From positions 2,530,001 through 2,594,000 of the forward strand of contig NZ_CP004078.1 in assembly GCF_000612505.1 (NCBI RefSeq): 64,000 nt of DNA, read 5' to 3'. The notes under the pieces are model-generated. The model was not told the origin of the DNA and searched no databases. It saw only the letters and a list, made by a program, of their open reading frames with translations. The stretch is from Paenibacillus sabinae T27. GTDB taxonomy: Bacteria > Bacillota > Bacilli > Paenibacillales > Paenibacillaceae. The position numbers and the translations under genes are program-made. Below are positions 8,302-17,661 of this stretch, piece by piece (positions within the stretch are counted from its first letter, which is position 1; each line of letters begins with the position of its first letter).

Positions 8302-9912
8302 ATGGGCAAAAGCACAAAGAAGAGTTGGGTGAAAATGATCACCGCAATGGTTCTTGTTCCTGTCCTGCTTACAGGTATGGTTGGCTGCAGCGGCAGCAAG
8401 GGAGAGAACTCCGGCTCAGTGGCTAGCGGCGATTTTAACCAAGAAGGCCTTCCGATTGTCAAGAAGCCGGTGACCTTGAAGGTTCTGACCGTCCGTTGGG
8501 GAAGCATGGGGGACACCTTCACGCAGAATCAATGGCTTAAGGACCTTGAAAAGAATACAAACGTCAAAATCGAATGGCAGGTGATGTCCTCCAACGACTG
8601 GGCCGAACAGAAGTCTATTATGCTGGCCAGCGGCACGCTTCCGGAAGTTATTCTGGGAGACCAATCCTTCTCTGATTCCGATATCGTAAATAATTTAAGC
8701 TATTTCCGCCCGCTGGATGATTATATCGACAAGTATATGCCCAATCTGAAAGCGGCCATGCAGGAAACACCTGAGATGAAACAGATCAGCACCTTTCCCG
8801 ACGGAAAGATCTACTCTTTGCCGGCCAGGCTCCCATCGCGTCCCATCACTGCCCAACAGCCTGTTATTAATAAGGCCTGGCTGGATAAATTGGGGCTAAA
8901 GGCCCCGGACACCATTGACGATTTGTACAACGTATTAAAAGCGTTTAAAGAGCAAGACCCGAACGGGAACGGTAAAAAAGACGAGATTCCTTACAGTGAG
9001 GTCGGACTGTCGATGGATTTTCTGAACCCCTTCGGCATCACCGACCTGAACGCCACAAGCATGATGATTAAAGACGGCAAACCGGTATATTTCCCGACCA
9101 GCGAGGAATACAAAGCTGGACTGGAGTGGGTGCACAAACTCTATTCCGAAGGCTTGCTCGATAAAGAGCTGTTCACCCAGGACGGCACGATGGCATCCGC
9201 GAAGCATCAAAATCCGGACGCACCAATCGTAGGCTTTTCCAACCAATGGACACCCGATGCGGTATTTGGCAAATGGAGCGATCAATATGAGACCATTCCT
9301 CCAATCGCCGGACCGGATGGCAAACGGTATTCGACTGGAGATCCGAGCGGACTCAGCTACAGACGGAATGAACTGCTCATTACGAAATTCTGCAAAAATC
9401 CTGAGGTAGCCGCCCGTTGGGCCGATCAGTTCTATACGAATGAAGCCAGTATCCAGAATTTCTGGGGAGCGATCGGAACGGTCATCAAGAAGAACGACGA
9501 CGGCACGTATTCGCTGATGGACCCGCCGGCCGGCACCAGCGCGGACGCCTGGTACTGGGAACAGTCACTCCGGGATTTCGGCCCGAAATATGCCAGCCCT
9601 TCTTTTGAGCAGAATATCAAGCTCAGTCCGAAGACCGGGGACGGACTTAAGCTGCAGCTCGACAAGCTGGGGAATGAATATGTGGCAACGCCTTTCCCTA
9701 ACGTTATGTATACTTCGGAAGAGTTTCAGGAGCTGCCGACGCTGACGACGGACATTGACACCTACGTAAATACGATGCGCGCTCAATTTATTACCAAAGG
9801 CGGAATCAATGAGGGCTGGGACAACTATATTAAGAAGCTGAACGACATGGGACTGGAGAAGCTGCTGAAGATTCGTACAGATGCTTACAACCGCTATACC
9901 AGTGTAAAATAA
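8302..9912 (+). CDS. Sugar-binding lipoprotein of LplA type
   Basis: This extracellular solute-binding protein of about 536 residues has a Lys-rich signal peptide and lipobox (LLTGMVGC, with the lipidated Cys near residue 30). The body has the long family-1 layout with an EF-hand-like loop 'DPNGNGKKDEIPYSEVG', common in LplA-type binders of uronides or complex sugars. An upstream TTG at 8281 is in frame, but it lies before the AGGGGGA ribosome site, so I place the start at ATG 8302. It delivers substrate to the two permeases just upstream and ends before a strong terminator. Substrate is unknown. Confidence 0.9.
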   Translation: MGKSTKKSWVKMITAMVLVPVLLTGMVGCSGSKGENSGSVASGDFNQEGLPIVKKPVTLKVLTVRWGSMGDTFTQNQWLKDLEKNTNVKIEWQVMSSNDWAEQKSIMLASGTLPEVILGDQSFSDSDIVNNLSYFRPLDDYIDKYMPNLKAAMQETPEMKQISTFPDGKIYSLPARLPSRPITAQQPVINKAWLDKLGLKAPDTIDDLYNVLKAFKEQDPNGNGKKDEIPYSEVGLSMDFLNPFGITDLNATSMMIKDGKPVYFPTSEEYKAGLEWVHKLYSEGLLDKELFTQDGTMASAKHQNPDAPIVGFSNQWTPDAVFGKWSDQYETIPPIAGPDGKRYSTGDPSGLSYRRNELLITKFCKNPEVAARWADQFYTNEASIQNFWGAIGTVIKKNDDGTYSLMDPPAGTSADAWYWEQSLRDFGPKYASPSFEQNIKLSPKTGDGLKLQLDKLGNEYVATPFPNVMYTSEEFQELPTLTTDIDTYVNTMRAQFITKGGINEGWDNYIKKLNDMGLEKLLKIRTDAYNRYTSVK

Positions 9913-9930
9913 CTTTACTGCCCCTTATGG

Positions 9931-9968
9931 ATGCCGTCCTGCAGACAAGCTGCGGGGCGGCATTTTTT
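9931..9968 (+). terminator. Intrinsic terminator of sugar importer operon
   Basis: ATGCCGTCCTGCAG and CTGCGGGGCGGCAT (12 of 14 paired), a 5-base loop, then six T residues, 19 bases after the lipoprotein stop. Confidence 0.85.
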
Positions 9969-10072
9969 GGGATGGATGAGTGATTTATGTAATAAAACAT
10001 AACAAATTTTACTACTGTATACGCGTTTTCTTTGAAAAAAATTAAAATTTAAATTAAAGAGTGTTATTTATA

Positions 10073-10102
10073 TTGACATCAATTCATTCCTGATAGTATG
10101 AT
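10073..10102 (+). promoter_or_regulatory. Sigma-A promoter of the LacI/alpha-glucosidase operon
   Basis: TTGACA at 10073-10078 and TATGAT at 10097-10102, 18 bases apart, about 185 bases before the lacI-family gene. The rest of the 375-base gap holds a terminator and two candidate operators. Confidence 0.7.
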
Positions 10103-10160
10103 AATCGCAAATAACAGCTGCAAAGCAGATGAAAGATTCAGAAAGACAGTTTTCATTTCC

Positions 10161-10264
10161 AGGAAAAGGTTTACCTGCTGAAAATGAACGGTCCTGTCGC
10201 CGGCCTTGAACAAGCAATCCAGATGAGTCTCTCTTTTTTTGAAAAGTAGGAAAAGGTTTTCCTG
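10161..10264 (+). promoter_or_regulatory. Two LacI-family operator-like palindromes
   Basis: AGGAAAAGGTTTACCTG (10161-10177) and AGGAAAAGGTTTTCCTG (10248-10264) lie 87 bases apart in the leader of the repressor gene. The second has perfect GGAAAA/TTTTCC arms around a central GG. Spacing close to eight helical turns would allow looping. Binding by the adjacent LacI-type protein is inferred. Confidence 0.55.
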
Positions 10265-10287
10265 ATTAAGGTCAAGGGGGTGAAAGC

Positions 10288-11295
10288 ATGTCTTATACGA
10301 TCAAGGATGTCGCCAGACTAGCCGATGTGTCCATTGCCACAGTGTCGCGGGTGCTGAACCGCAGCAAACCGGTAAGTCCCGAAATACGGGAGAAGGTCAT
10401 GAAAGTGGTGGACGAGCTGGGCTACAATCCGAATCCCGTGGCCCGGACGCTCATCATGAAGGAGAGTACACTGATTGGCGTACTGATCCCGGACGTTGCA
10501 AATACATTCATTTCGATGTTTGTCCGCGGCATTGAAAAGGAACTCATCCAGCACGGCTACACGACTCTGCTCTGCAATACGAACGGGGATACGGATGTTG
10601 AACTTCATTATTTAAATCTGCTTCGTGATAAGTATGTGGATGGCGTTATTCTGCTGACCTCGGCGCCGAAGCCGGAGCAAATCGAGTTTTTCAATAAAAA
10701 TGATGTACCCGTCATCTTCTCCAGCCATACGGACAAGGACGGCCGGTTCTCCAGCATCAACATCGATGATTACCAGGCTACCTATGATGCAACAAAATAT
10801 CTGATCGGGCTGGGTCACCGCAGTATCGCTTTTTTCTGCGGTCCGATGGACTATTACCAGACGGTCCGGCGGTACGACGGCTACAAGCAGGCTTTAGCGG
10901 ATAACGGTATTACCGCACGGCCGGACTGGGTGTTTGACAAGGACTATAACCTTGAATCGGGCTACAAGAGCGGGATGGAGCTGTTCGCAAGAGCGAAGGA
11001 AGACCTCCCGACGGCTGTGTGCTGTGTCAGTGATATGATCGCCATCGGAGCGATCCGGGCAGCGGAGGACAGCGGCCTGAGCGTTCCCGAGGATGTGTCG
11101 ATCATGGGCTTTGACGATATTCCGATCGCAGGAGCGTACCGTCCGAAAATTACTACCGTACGCCAGCCGGTGTACGAGCTGGGTTCCGGGTCCGCGCAAA
11201 TGCTGCTTAAGCAAATCCGGGAGAAAGGGACCGGAAGCTGCGAATCCAAAGTGCTTCCCATGAAATTATTGAAAGAGAAAGCTGCCGGGCGCTGA
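10288..11295 (+). CDS. LacI-family transcriptional repressor
   Basis: This DNA-binding regulator has 335 residues. The N-terminal helix-turn-helix reads YTIKDVARLADVSIATVSRVLN (two overlapping motifs) with the hinge region near residues 47-60 (NPNPVARTL). The rest is a periplasmic-binding-protein-like sensor domain with 'AICCVSDMIAIGAIRAAEDSGLSVPEDVSIMGFDD'-type signatures (here VCCVSDMIAIGAIRAAED and VSIMGFDDIP). It heads an operon with a maltodextrin-type importer and a GH31 glucosidase, so it probably senses an alpha-glucoside. Two palindromes in its own leader suggest autoregulation. The ribosome site AAGGGGGTGAAAGC is strong. Confidence 0.92.
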   Translation: MSYTIKDVARLADVSIATVSRVLNRSKPVSPEIREKVMKVVDELGYNPNPVARTLIMKESTLIGVLIPDVANTFISMFVRGIEKELIQHGYTTLLCNTNGDTDVELHYLNLLRDKYVDGVILLTSAPKPEQIEFFNKNDVPVIFSSHTDKDGRFSSINIDDYQATYDATKYLIGLGHRSIAFFCGPMDYYQTVRRYDGYKQALADNGITARPDWVFDKDYNLESGYKSGMELFARAKEDLPTAVCCVSDMIAIGAIRAAEDSGLSVPEDVSIMGFDDIPIAGAYRPKITTVRQPVYELGSGSAQMLLKQIREKGTGSCESKVLPMKLLKEKAAGR

Positions 11296-11349
11296 CTGAC
11301 TAATGTCATGCTTATACATTTTACCTGAGCGATAAGGAGAGATTTGGAA

Positions 11350-12639
11350 ATGGCAAAGAAATTGGGACTTCTTGCACTTTGTATGATGCTGATGTTTGCG
11401 CTCGCTGCTTGCGGCGGCAAGCCGGGCTCCGGGAATGCGGAGACGGGCAATGCCGCGGCGAATGCCGGCGGGGAAGCGACCGCGGAGGCGACAGAGGAAT
11501 TAACGCCGGAGCCCGGAGCGCAGCTGACCTTCTGGACGATCAAGGACGATTTTACCAATTATGCGGCCGCCGAGTTTGAGAAGAAATACGGCATCAAGGT
11601 GACGGTGGAAGATGTTGCTTACTGGGACAGCGTGGCTCGTTTGACGACGGACGGCCCGGCTGGTACCGGAGCGGATGTGTTGGGCATTAACAACGACGGA
11701 CTGGGAGGCGCTGTCAAAGCGGGCGTCGTTTTGCCGAACGACTATTTTGAAGAAGAAACGAAGAGCATCAACCGGAAAATGGCTGTGGACGCATCGACCA
11801 TTGACGGCATCCTGTACGGTTATCCGCGCAATGTGTACACGTACTCGCTGTATGTCAACAAAGATCTGGTCAAAGACACCAAGCTCGACACCTGGGACGA
11901 TATCATCGCGTTCTCCAAGAAATACAACGACGTTAAGAACAATAAATACGGATTTATGTTCGAAGGAAGCAATGCTTTCTATGACGTGGCGTTCATGACC
12001 GGCTACGGCGGCTATGTATTCGGCAGCGGGGAGACCGATCCTCACGACATCGGCGTCAACAATGAAGGCTCGGTTCAAGGGATGAAGTTCTTCCAAACGC
12101 TTCGGGAGATTATGCCGCTCAAGTTGTCAGACGCTACCCGTGACGTGAAGACGGGATTGTGGGAAAGCGGCAAGCTGGCCATCAATATGGACGGAAGCTG
12201 GAACATCGGAAATTACGGCAAGCTGCCGTTTAAAGTGGAGGTCATTCCGCTCCCGGCGATGCCTGGTGGTAAAGAGCCGATCGTGCTGGCGGGCAACACT
12301 TCCTACTATGTAAGCTCGTATTCGAAATATCCGAACGCGGCGAAGATCTTCGCGAGCTTCATCACCTCCAAAGAGATGCAGATCAAAGACAACCAGATGA
12401 CCGGCATTATTCCGGCGGCAGAAGGCATCGACAATGATCCGAGCATCCGCAAGGACGCCATTATGCAGGGCTTCTTCAAACAGATGAAGAACAGCCAGAT
12501 GATGTCTAACCGGACGGAAATGGAATATTTCTGGAACTACATGGGTCCGGCATTTGATGATATCTGGAATGGCGCAGACGTCAAGGCGACACTGGATAAA
12601 GCGGCGGAAGGCATGAAGTCGAGCATTGAGGCAAAGTAA
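11350..12639 (+). CDS. MalE-like sugar-binding lipoprotein
   Basis: This family-1 extracellular solute-binding protein has about 429 residues, with signal peptide and lipobox LAAC (Cys near residue 22), then a low-complexity Gly/Ala/Glu linker (about 23-60). The mature domain shows MalE-type features such as GILYGYPRNVYTYSLYVNKD and IAINMDGSWNIG-like segments. A TTG at 11344 is in frame but too close to AAGGAGAG, so ATG 11350 is preferred. It is the substrate receptor for the two permeases that follow. The GH31 enzyme downstream suggests malto- or isomalto-oligosaccharide uptake. Confidence 0.9.
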   Translation: MAKKLGLLALCMMLMFALAACGGKPGSGNAETGNAAANAGGEATAEATEELTPEPGAQLTFWTIKDDFTNYAAAEFEKKYGIKVTVEDVAYWDSVARLTTDGPAGTGADVLGINNDGLGGAVKAGVVLPNDYFEEETKSINRKMAVDASTIDGILYGYPRNVYTYSLYVNKDLVKDTKLDTWDDIIAFSKKYNDVKNNKYGFMFEGSNAFYDVAFMTGYGGYVFGSGETDPHDIGVNNEGSVQGMKFFQTLREIMPLKLSDATRDVKTGLWESGKLAINMDGSWNIGNYGKLPFKVEVIPLPAMPGGKEPIVLAGNTSYYVSSYSKYPNAAKIFASFITSKEMQIKDNQMTGIIPAAEGIDNDPSIRKDAIMQGFFKQMKNSQMMSNRTEMEYFWNYMGPAFDDIWNGADVKATLDKAAEGMKSSIEAK

Positions 12640-12665
12640 ACAGACTTTTATGAAAAAAAAGTGGA

Positions 12666-12691
12666 GATCATTCGGGCCTTCCCGGGTGATC
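12666..12691 (+). promoter_or_regulatory. Intercistronic hairpin between malE-like and malF-like genes
   Basis: GATCATTCGGG and CCCGGGTGATC form an 11-bp stem (two G-U pairs) with a 4-base loop in the 79-base gap. No T-run follows. It may stabilise the upstream message so that the binding protein is made in excess over the permease, a known arrangement in maltose operons. Confidence 0.5.
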
Positions 12692-12718
12692 CTTCCTTAT
12701 GATGGGAGCTGAAAGGAG

Positions 12719-14065
12719 ATGCAGCAGCTGGCAGTTGAGCGTGAGTATCCCGAACATTCCAGAAAGTTCAGAAAGAAGGCGGCCCTGCTATCGGCTCTCG
12801 CCATGGGGCTTGGGCAGATTTATAACAAGCAGTACACCAAAGGAATTCTTTTGCTGGCCTTTTATGCTTATGGGATATTTACGGCCATTACGAGTCTGCC
12901 CCATGCGCTTTGGGCGCTGGCGACGCTTGGCGAAACGGAAACCCACCTGAAGAAGGTCGGAAGGCTGTACAAGCAGGTGATGGGCGACCATTCGATTTTT
13001 CTGATGATCGAGGGCCTTATCACGGTATTCATCATGCTGGTGCTGATTTGGATGTACATCGCAAGCATTAAAGATGCATACCGCACCGGCAAACTGCGGG
13101 AAGAAGGCATACAGCCCAATACATTCAAGCAGACACTCAGCTTTGTGGCGGCTTACCGCTTCCCGCATATCGTGCTGGCGATTCCGCTGCTGGGCGTCGT
13201 GTTTTTTACGGTAATGCCGATTATTTTCATGATCCTGGTCGCTTTTACCGACTTTACACGAGATACGATGCCTCCAGCGCATCTGATTAATTGGGAAGGG
13301 CTTCAGGCGTTCAAGGAGCTTTTGCGCAACAGCTCCTGGAGCCATACCTTTTACAGCGTCACGATCTGGACGTTTGTCTGGGCGTTTTTTGCAACAGTTA
13401 CCGGATATTTCGGCGGATTCGCCGCGGCCCTGCTCGTTCAGCAGAAGGGAATCCGGTTCAGAGCGTTCTGGCGGACGGCTTTTATACTGCCTTTTGCTAT
13501 CCCGATGTTCGTGTCCACTCTGATCCTGCGAAACATTTTTAATGGCCAATTCGGTCCTGTGAATCAGTATCTGGGAATGCTCGGTATTTCCAAGGCGCCG
13601 TGGCTGTCCGACCCTCTGTGGGCGAAAATCACGCTGATTCTGGCCAACTTCTGGCTGACCTTCCCGGTCTCCATGCTGATGATTATCGGCATTCTGTCCA
13701 CCATACCGAAAGATATGTATGAAGCGGCTGATATCGACGGGGCGAGCGGCTTCCAGAAGACGCGGCTGATTACATTCCCGATGGTCATGTTCTCGATGGC
13801 GCCGCTGATCATCATGCAGTTTGTCGGCAACATCAACAACTTCAACATTGTATATCTGCTGACGAACGGCAAGCCGCTCAACGGAGATTTCCAGTTTGCC
13901 GGCCATACCGATATCCTGATTACGTGGCTGTTCAAGCTGTCCATGGAGCAGGGCAAATACAACTACGCTTCGGTAATCGGAATCTTTATCTTCATTGTGC
14001 TCTCCGCATTCGCAATCTGGAATGTCCGCCGCACGAAAGCGTTCAAGGAGGAGGAGGCGTCATGA
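12719..14065 (+). CDS. MalF-like sugar ABC permease
   Basis: This membrane permease has 448 residues. The N-terminal part has two or three extra helices (about 18-130) as in MalF proteins, followed by the six-helix transport domain with the EAA loop 'MYEAADIDGASGFQKTRLITFP'. It forms the translocation pore with the next gene. The ATG directly abuts AAAGGAG, so spacing is poor and initiation may be inefficient; CTG 12728 would have better spacing but is a rare codon. The stop overlaps the malG-like start by 4 bases (ATGA), a sign of translational coupling. Confidence 0.9.
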   Translation: MQQLAVEREYPEHSRKFRKKAALLSALAMGLGQIYNKQYTKGILLLAFYAYGIFTAITSLPHALWALATLGETETHLKKVGRLYKQVMGDHSIFLMIEGLITVFIMLVLIWMYIASIKDAYRTGKLREEGIQPNTFKQTLSFVAAYRFPHIVLAIPLLGVVFFTVMPIIFMILVAFTDFTRDTMPPAHLINWEGLQAFKELLRNSSWSHTFYSVTIWTFVWAFFATVTGYFGGFAAALLVQQKGIRFRAFWRTAFILPFAIPMFVSTLILRNIFNGQFGPVNQYLGMLGISKAPWLSDPLWAKITLILANFWLTFPVSMLMIIGILSTIPKDMYEAADIDGASGFQKTRLITFPMVMFSMAPLIIMQFVGNINNFNIVYLLTNGKPLNGDFQFAGHTDILITWLFKLSMEQGKYNYASVIGIFIFIVLSAFAIWNVRRTKAFKEEEAS

Positions 14066-14901
14066 TCACCGGTAAAAAAGCGAAAACGGCCTTCCGTCTG
14101 TCTTTCAGTTATATCGCGCTCGTTATTCTGACAATTTTCTGCGCCTATCCGGCCCTTTGGGTGCTGATGTCTTCTTTCCGTACGGGGGACGCGCTGTTCA
14201 GCGATAAGATCATTCCGACTTCGTATACGTTCAGCCATTATACTACGCTGTTCGATAAGCATCCCTTTGGCGTCTGGTACGGGAACACGATGAAGATCTC
14301 CATCGCCAGCATGATTCTCGGTACGATTCTTACGCTTCTGACAGGATATGCTTTCTCGGTATTCCGGTTTGCCGGGCGTAAAAATTTGATGAGCATTCTT
14401 CTTGTGCTCGGACTCTTTCCCGGCTTTATGAGCATGATTGCGATTTATATTTTGCTCAATCAGATGAATCTGCTCAACACGCACACCGCCGTCGTCATCG
14501 TGTATGCCGCGGGAGCGCCGCTGTACTTTCTGTTCGCCAAAAGCTACTTCGACACCATTCCGAAGAGTCTTGTCGAAGCCGCGCGGATTGACGGAGCTGG
14601 GCATATGCCGATTTTCTTCCGCATCGTGCTTCCGCTGTCAACGCCGCTCATCGTGTTTACATCGCTGATGACGTTCACCGGCGCGTTCACCGACTTTATT
14701 TTTGCAAAGCTGGTGCTGCGTTCGCCAGAGAAGAAGACCCTTGCCGTCGGCCTGTTCGATATGATCGGCGACCGCTTTTCTACTGAATTTACAACGTTTG
14801 CCGCAGGTTGCGTACTGGCCGCCGTTCCGGTGACCATCCTGTTTATTCTGATGCAGCGCTTCCTTGTAGAGGGATTGACGGCAGGAGCCGACAAGGGTTA
14901 A
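14062..14901 (+). CDS. MalG-like sugar ABC permease
   Basis: This second pore subunit has 279 residues and six predicted helices, with EAA loop 'LVEAARIDGAGHMPIFFRIVLP'. ATG 14062 follows AGGAGGAGGCGTC and overlaps the stop of the malF-like gene, so the longer upstream frame is not used. It works with the MalF-like subunit, the binding lipoprotein and a shared ATPase encoded outside the window. The glucosidase gene begins 50 bases later. Confidence 0.9.
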   Translation: MITGKKAKTAFRLSFSYIALVILTIFCAYPALWVLMSSFRTGDALFSDKIIPTSYTFSHYTTLFDKHPFGVWYGNTMKISIASMILGTILTLLTGYAFSVFRFAGRKNLMSILLVLGLFPGFMSMIAIYILLNQMNLLNTHTAVVIVYAAGAPLYFLFAKSYFDTIPKSLVEAARIDGAGHMPIFFRIVLPLSTPLIVFTSLMTFTGAFTDFIFAKLVLRSPEKKTLAVGLFDMIGDRFSTEFTTFAAGCVLAAVPVTILFILMQRFLVEGLTAGADKG

Positions 14902-14950
14902 CGAACATTTCTATGAAAAAAGCCAAACGAACGTTCAGGAGGAACAAGTC

Positions 14951-17416
14951 ATGCTAACAAGCGAACAAATCAGTCCGGACAAGCTGCATTCCGATTACGC
15001 AGCCTCATTCACCCTGACGTTGGGACGGGTTATCAAAATAGAGCAAGAAGCCGGCCAAGTGATCTTCACCTGCGACAACGGCAAGCTTGCCGTAAGCAAG
15101 GCCCGCGCGGGTGCGGTCCGCATCAGGCTGTTCGCCGACGCCGCTCCGGATGAAGAGATCAACATGAAGACGACACCGGCGATTGTGGAGGGGGAATCCG
15201 GGGCCGGAGCCGCAGAAACGGAACTGCTGGTTGCCGATATCGGGCTCGCTTACCTTGTTGAAACGGATGAGATCACGATAGAGGTTGTGAAAGAAGACGG
15301 CAGCCTCAGGTTTAAGGATAGCTCCGGCCGCATATGGGCTCGTAATCCGATGATGGCGTGGAACGAAAAGAAATCCGCAATCGCCTTGTTCCGGGCAACC
15401 GAGAATGTCCATTACTACGGACTGGGCGAGAAGACGGGCTTCCTGGACAAGCGGGGCGAGCGTTACGAAATGTGGAACTCCGATAACTTCTCCCCGCATG
15501 TGCCGGAAATCGAAGCGTTGTACCAATCGATTCCTTTTCTGATCGTCAATGAGCCGGAGTGCTCTTACGGTATCTTTCTGGATAATCCGGGGAAATCGGT
15601 GTTCGATATGCGCACCTCGAGCGAAGCATTCACGGTTCAAGCGGATACCACCGGATTGGACTATTATGTGATTCCGGGTCCGCAATTGAAAGATGTGGTC
15701 ATGAGATACACCGCCCTCACCGGACGCATCCAGCTTCCGCCTCAGTGGTCCATCGGCTATCATCAGTCCCGTTACAGCTACATGGATCAGGATGAGGTCA
15801 TGGAAATGGCCCGCACCTTCCGCGAAAAGGAAATTCCGTGCGATGTCATTCACCTAGACATCCATTATATGAACGAATACCGCGTCTTTACCTTCGATCC
15901 GGCCCGGTTCCCCGATCCGAAAGCGATGATCGAAGAACTGAAAACGATGGGCATCCGAATCGTCCCGATTGTTGATCCCGGTGTGAAGCTGGACCCGGAT
16001 TACCGTGTTTATCAAGAGGGGACGGATTCGGACCTCTTCTGCCTGAAACCGGACGGGTCGCCGTTTGTCGGTCCGGTGTGGCCGGGGCCTAGCGTGTTCC
16101 CCGATTTCTCGGATGCCAAGGCCAGAGAATGGTGGGGAGACCTTCACCGCTTCTTTACGGATATGGGCATTGAGGGCATCTGGAACGATATGAACGAGCC
16201 CTCGGTGTTTAACGAGAACAAGACGATCGACCCGGACACGCTGCACCGGTACGACGGTAATCCCGCTACGCATGCCGAAATTCACAATCTGTATGGCATG
16301 CTGATGTCCAAAGCGACCGCCGAGGGCATGACCCGGAACTTGAATGGCCGCCGGCCGTTCGTGCTTTCGCGCGCTGGCTACGCCGGGATTCAGCGCTATG
16401 CGGCGGTCTGGACGGGTGATAACCGCAGCTTCTGGGAGCATATGGCGCTTGCGATGCCAATGGTGCTGAACCTCGGGCTGTCCGGCGTCTCCTTCTCGGG
16501 TCCCGATATCGGCGGGTTCGGACATCATACAACGGGCGAGCTGCTGGCGCGGTGGACGCAGATGGGCGCGCTGTTCCCGTTCTGTCGGAACCACAGCATG
16601 CTGGAAACCGTCCGTCAGGAGCCGTGGTCGTTCGGGCCCGAGGTAGAGAATATTTGCAGGGAGTATATTAGCCTGCGCTATTCCTTGATGCCGCTGCTGT
16701 ATTCGTTATTCCGGGAATCCGCCGAAACGGGGATGCCGATCATCCGGCCGCTGCTTCTGGAATATCCGGAAGATCCGAATGTCGCCAACCTTTGCGACCA
16801 ATTCCTGCTGGGAGATCAAATACTTGCGGCTCCCGTCTATCGTCCCGATACGTTCCATCGTGTCGTCTATCTGCCTGAGGGGAACTGGTTCGACTACAAG
16901 ACCGGGGAGAAAAGAGAGGGCGGCCGTCATTTCATGGCTCATGCCCCGCTCGATACGCTGCCGCTGTACGTTAAAGAGGGAGCGATTATCCCGCGCACGG
17001 CACCGGCCCTGTCCGCCGAATTTGAACGCCCCTCGGAGCTGTTCCTGGATATTTATACACCGGAGAACGGCGAAGGCGCATTTGACCTGTACGATGACGA
17101 CGGCGCGACGTTTGCCTACAAGGACAAGGCGTATAATCTGTACCGCTTGAGAGTTGAAGGGACGGAGGGAACCGTCAAATTCACCGTTCATCCGGAATGG
17201 ACAGGCTACGGCGAAGGTTGGAAGCGATGGACGCTCACGTTCAAGCATCTCCCGTTTGCGGGATATCTTCAGGATTTCGGCAAAGAGGCGGCGGACCGGG
17301 ATGAACTGGAGACGCTCGCGGAGGGATGGCATTTCGACAGCGCCGCCCGCGAACTGACGGTTGTCCTGAATCAGCCTTTGGAGGATGTGGAGCTGGTCGT
17401 TAAGGCCCGGGCATAG
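14951..17416 (+). CDS. GH31 alpha-glucosidase
   Basis: This 821-residue glycoside hydrolase of family 31 would hydrolyse terminal alpha-linked glucose (or a related sugar) from imported oligosaccharides. Domain order: N-terminal beta-sandwich (about 1-250), (beta/alpha)8 barrel (about 260-620), C-terminal beta domains. The catalytic nucleophile is Asp413 in GIWNDMNEPSVF, and the acid/base is Asp490 in VWTGDNRSFWEH. No signal peptide is seen, so it acts in the cytoplasm on what the MalEFG-like importer brings in. It is the last gene of the LacI-controlled operon. The exact linkage cannot be deduced. Confidence 0.92.
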   Translation: MLTSEQISPDKLHSDYAASFTLTLGRVIKIEQEAGQVIFTCDNGKLAVSKARAGAVRIRLFADAAPDEEINMKTTPAIVEGESGAGAAETELLVADIGLAYLVETDEITIEVVKEDGSLRFKDSSGRIWARNPMMAWNEKKSAIALFRATENVHYYGLGEKTGFLDKRGERYEMWNSDNFSPHVPEIEALYQSIPFLIVNEPECSYGIFLDNPGKSVFDMRTSSEAFTVQADTTGLDYYVIPGPQLKDVVMRYTALTGRIQLPPQWSIGYHQSRYSYMDQDEVMEMARTFREKEIPCDVIHLDIHYMNEYRVFTFDPARFPDPKAMIEELKTMGIRIVPIVDPGVKLDPDYRVYQEGTDSDLFCLKPDGSPFVGPVWPGPSVFPDFSDAKAREWWGDLHRFFTDMGIEGIWNDMNEPSVFNENKTIDPDTLHRYDGNPATHAEIHNLYGMLMSKATAEGMTRNLNGRRPFVLSRAGYAGIQRYAAVWTGDNRSFWEHMALAMPMVLNLGLSGVSFSGPDIGGFGHHTTGELLARWTQMGALFPFCRNHSMLETVRQEPWSFGPEVENICREYISLRYSLMPLLYSLFRESAETGMPIIRPLLLEYPEDPNVANLCDQFLLGDQILAAPVYRPDTFHRVVYLPEGNWFDYKTGEKREGGRHFMAHAPLDTLPLYVKEGAIIPRTAPALSAEFERPSELFLDIYTPENGEGAFDLYDDDGATFAYKDKAYNLYRLRVEGTEGTVKFTVHPEWTGYGEGWKRWTLTFKHLPFAGYLQDFGKEAADRDELETLAEGWHFDSAARELTVVLNQPLEDVELVVKARA

Positions 17417-17587
17417 TCCATTGAAGCGAATATTCACGTGTAAGGCAATGCCGATTTTTTCTCTCCTTTAGGTGAATAAATATAACATACTCATGATAAT
17501 TAACCATTTTTTCTCCGAAAAGTTTATTAGCGAATTACAAAAACATTCCAATATTTTGTGCAGTATGACATAAATCATGTCAAGCAA

Positions 17588-17616
17588 TTGACGCTAATCT
17601 ATCATGCGATTATCTT
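17588..17616 (+). promoter_or_regulatory. Sigma-A promoter before the secreted nucleosidase
   Basis: TTGACG (17588-17593), 17-base spacer, TATCTT (17611-17616), 45 bases before the TTG start. A palindrome TGACAT/ATGTCA lies just upstream at 17567-17583. Confidence 0.6.
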
Positions 17617-17661
17617 GTGTAAAAGCAGCCAAGCCAAAATTTTACGACGAGGTGATCGCAG

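Noticed and set aside
12788..13906. 372-residue minus-strand frame opposite the malF-like gene
   Set aside because: It is antisense to a clear permease and has the His/Arg/Gln-rich composition typical of a shadow frame.
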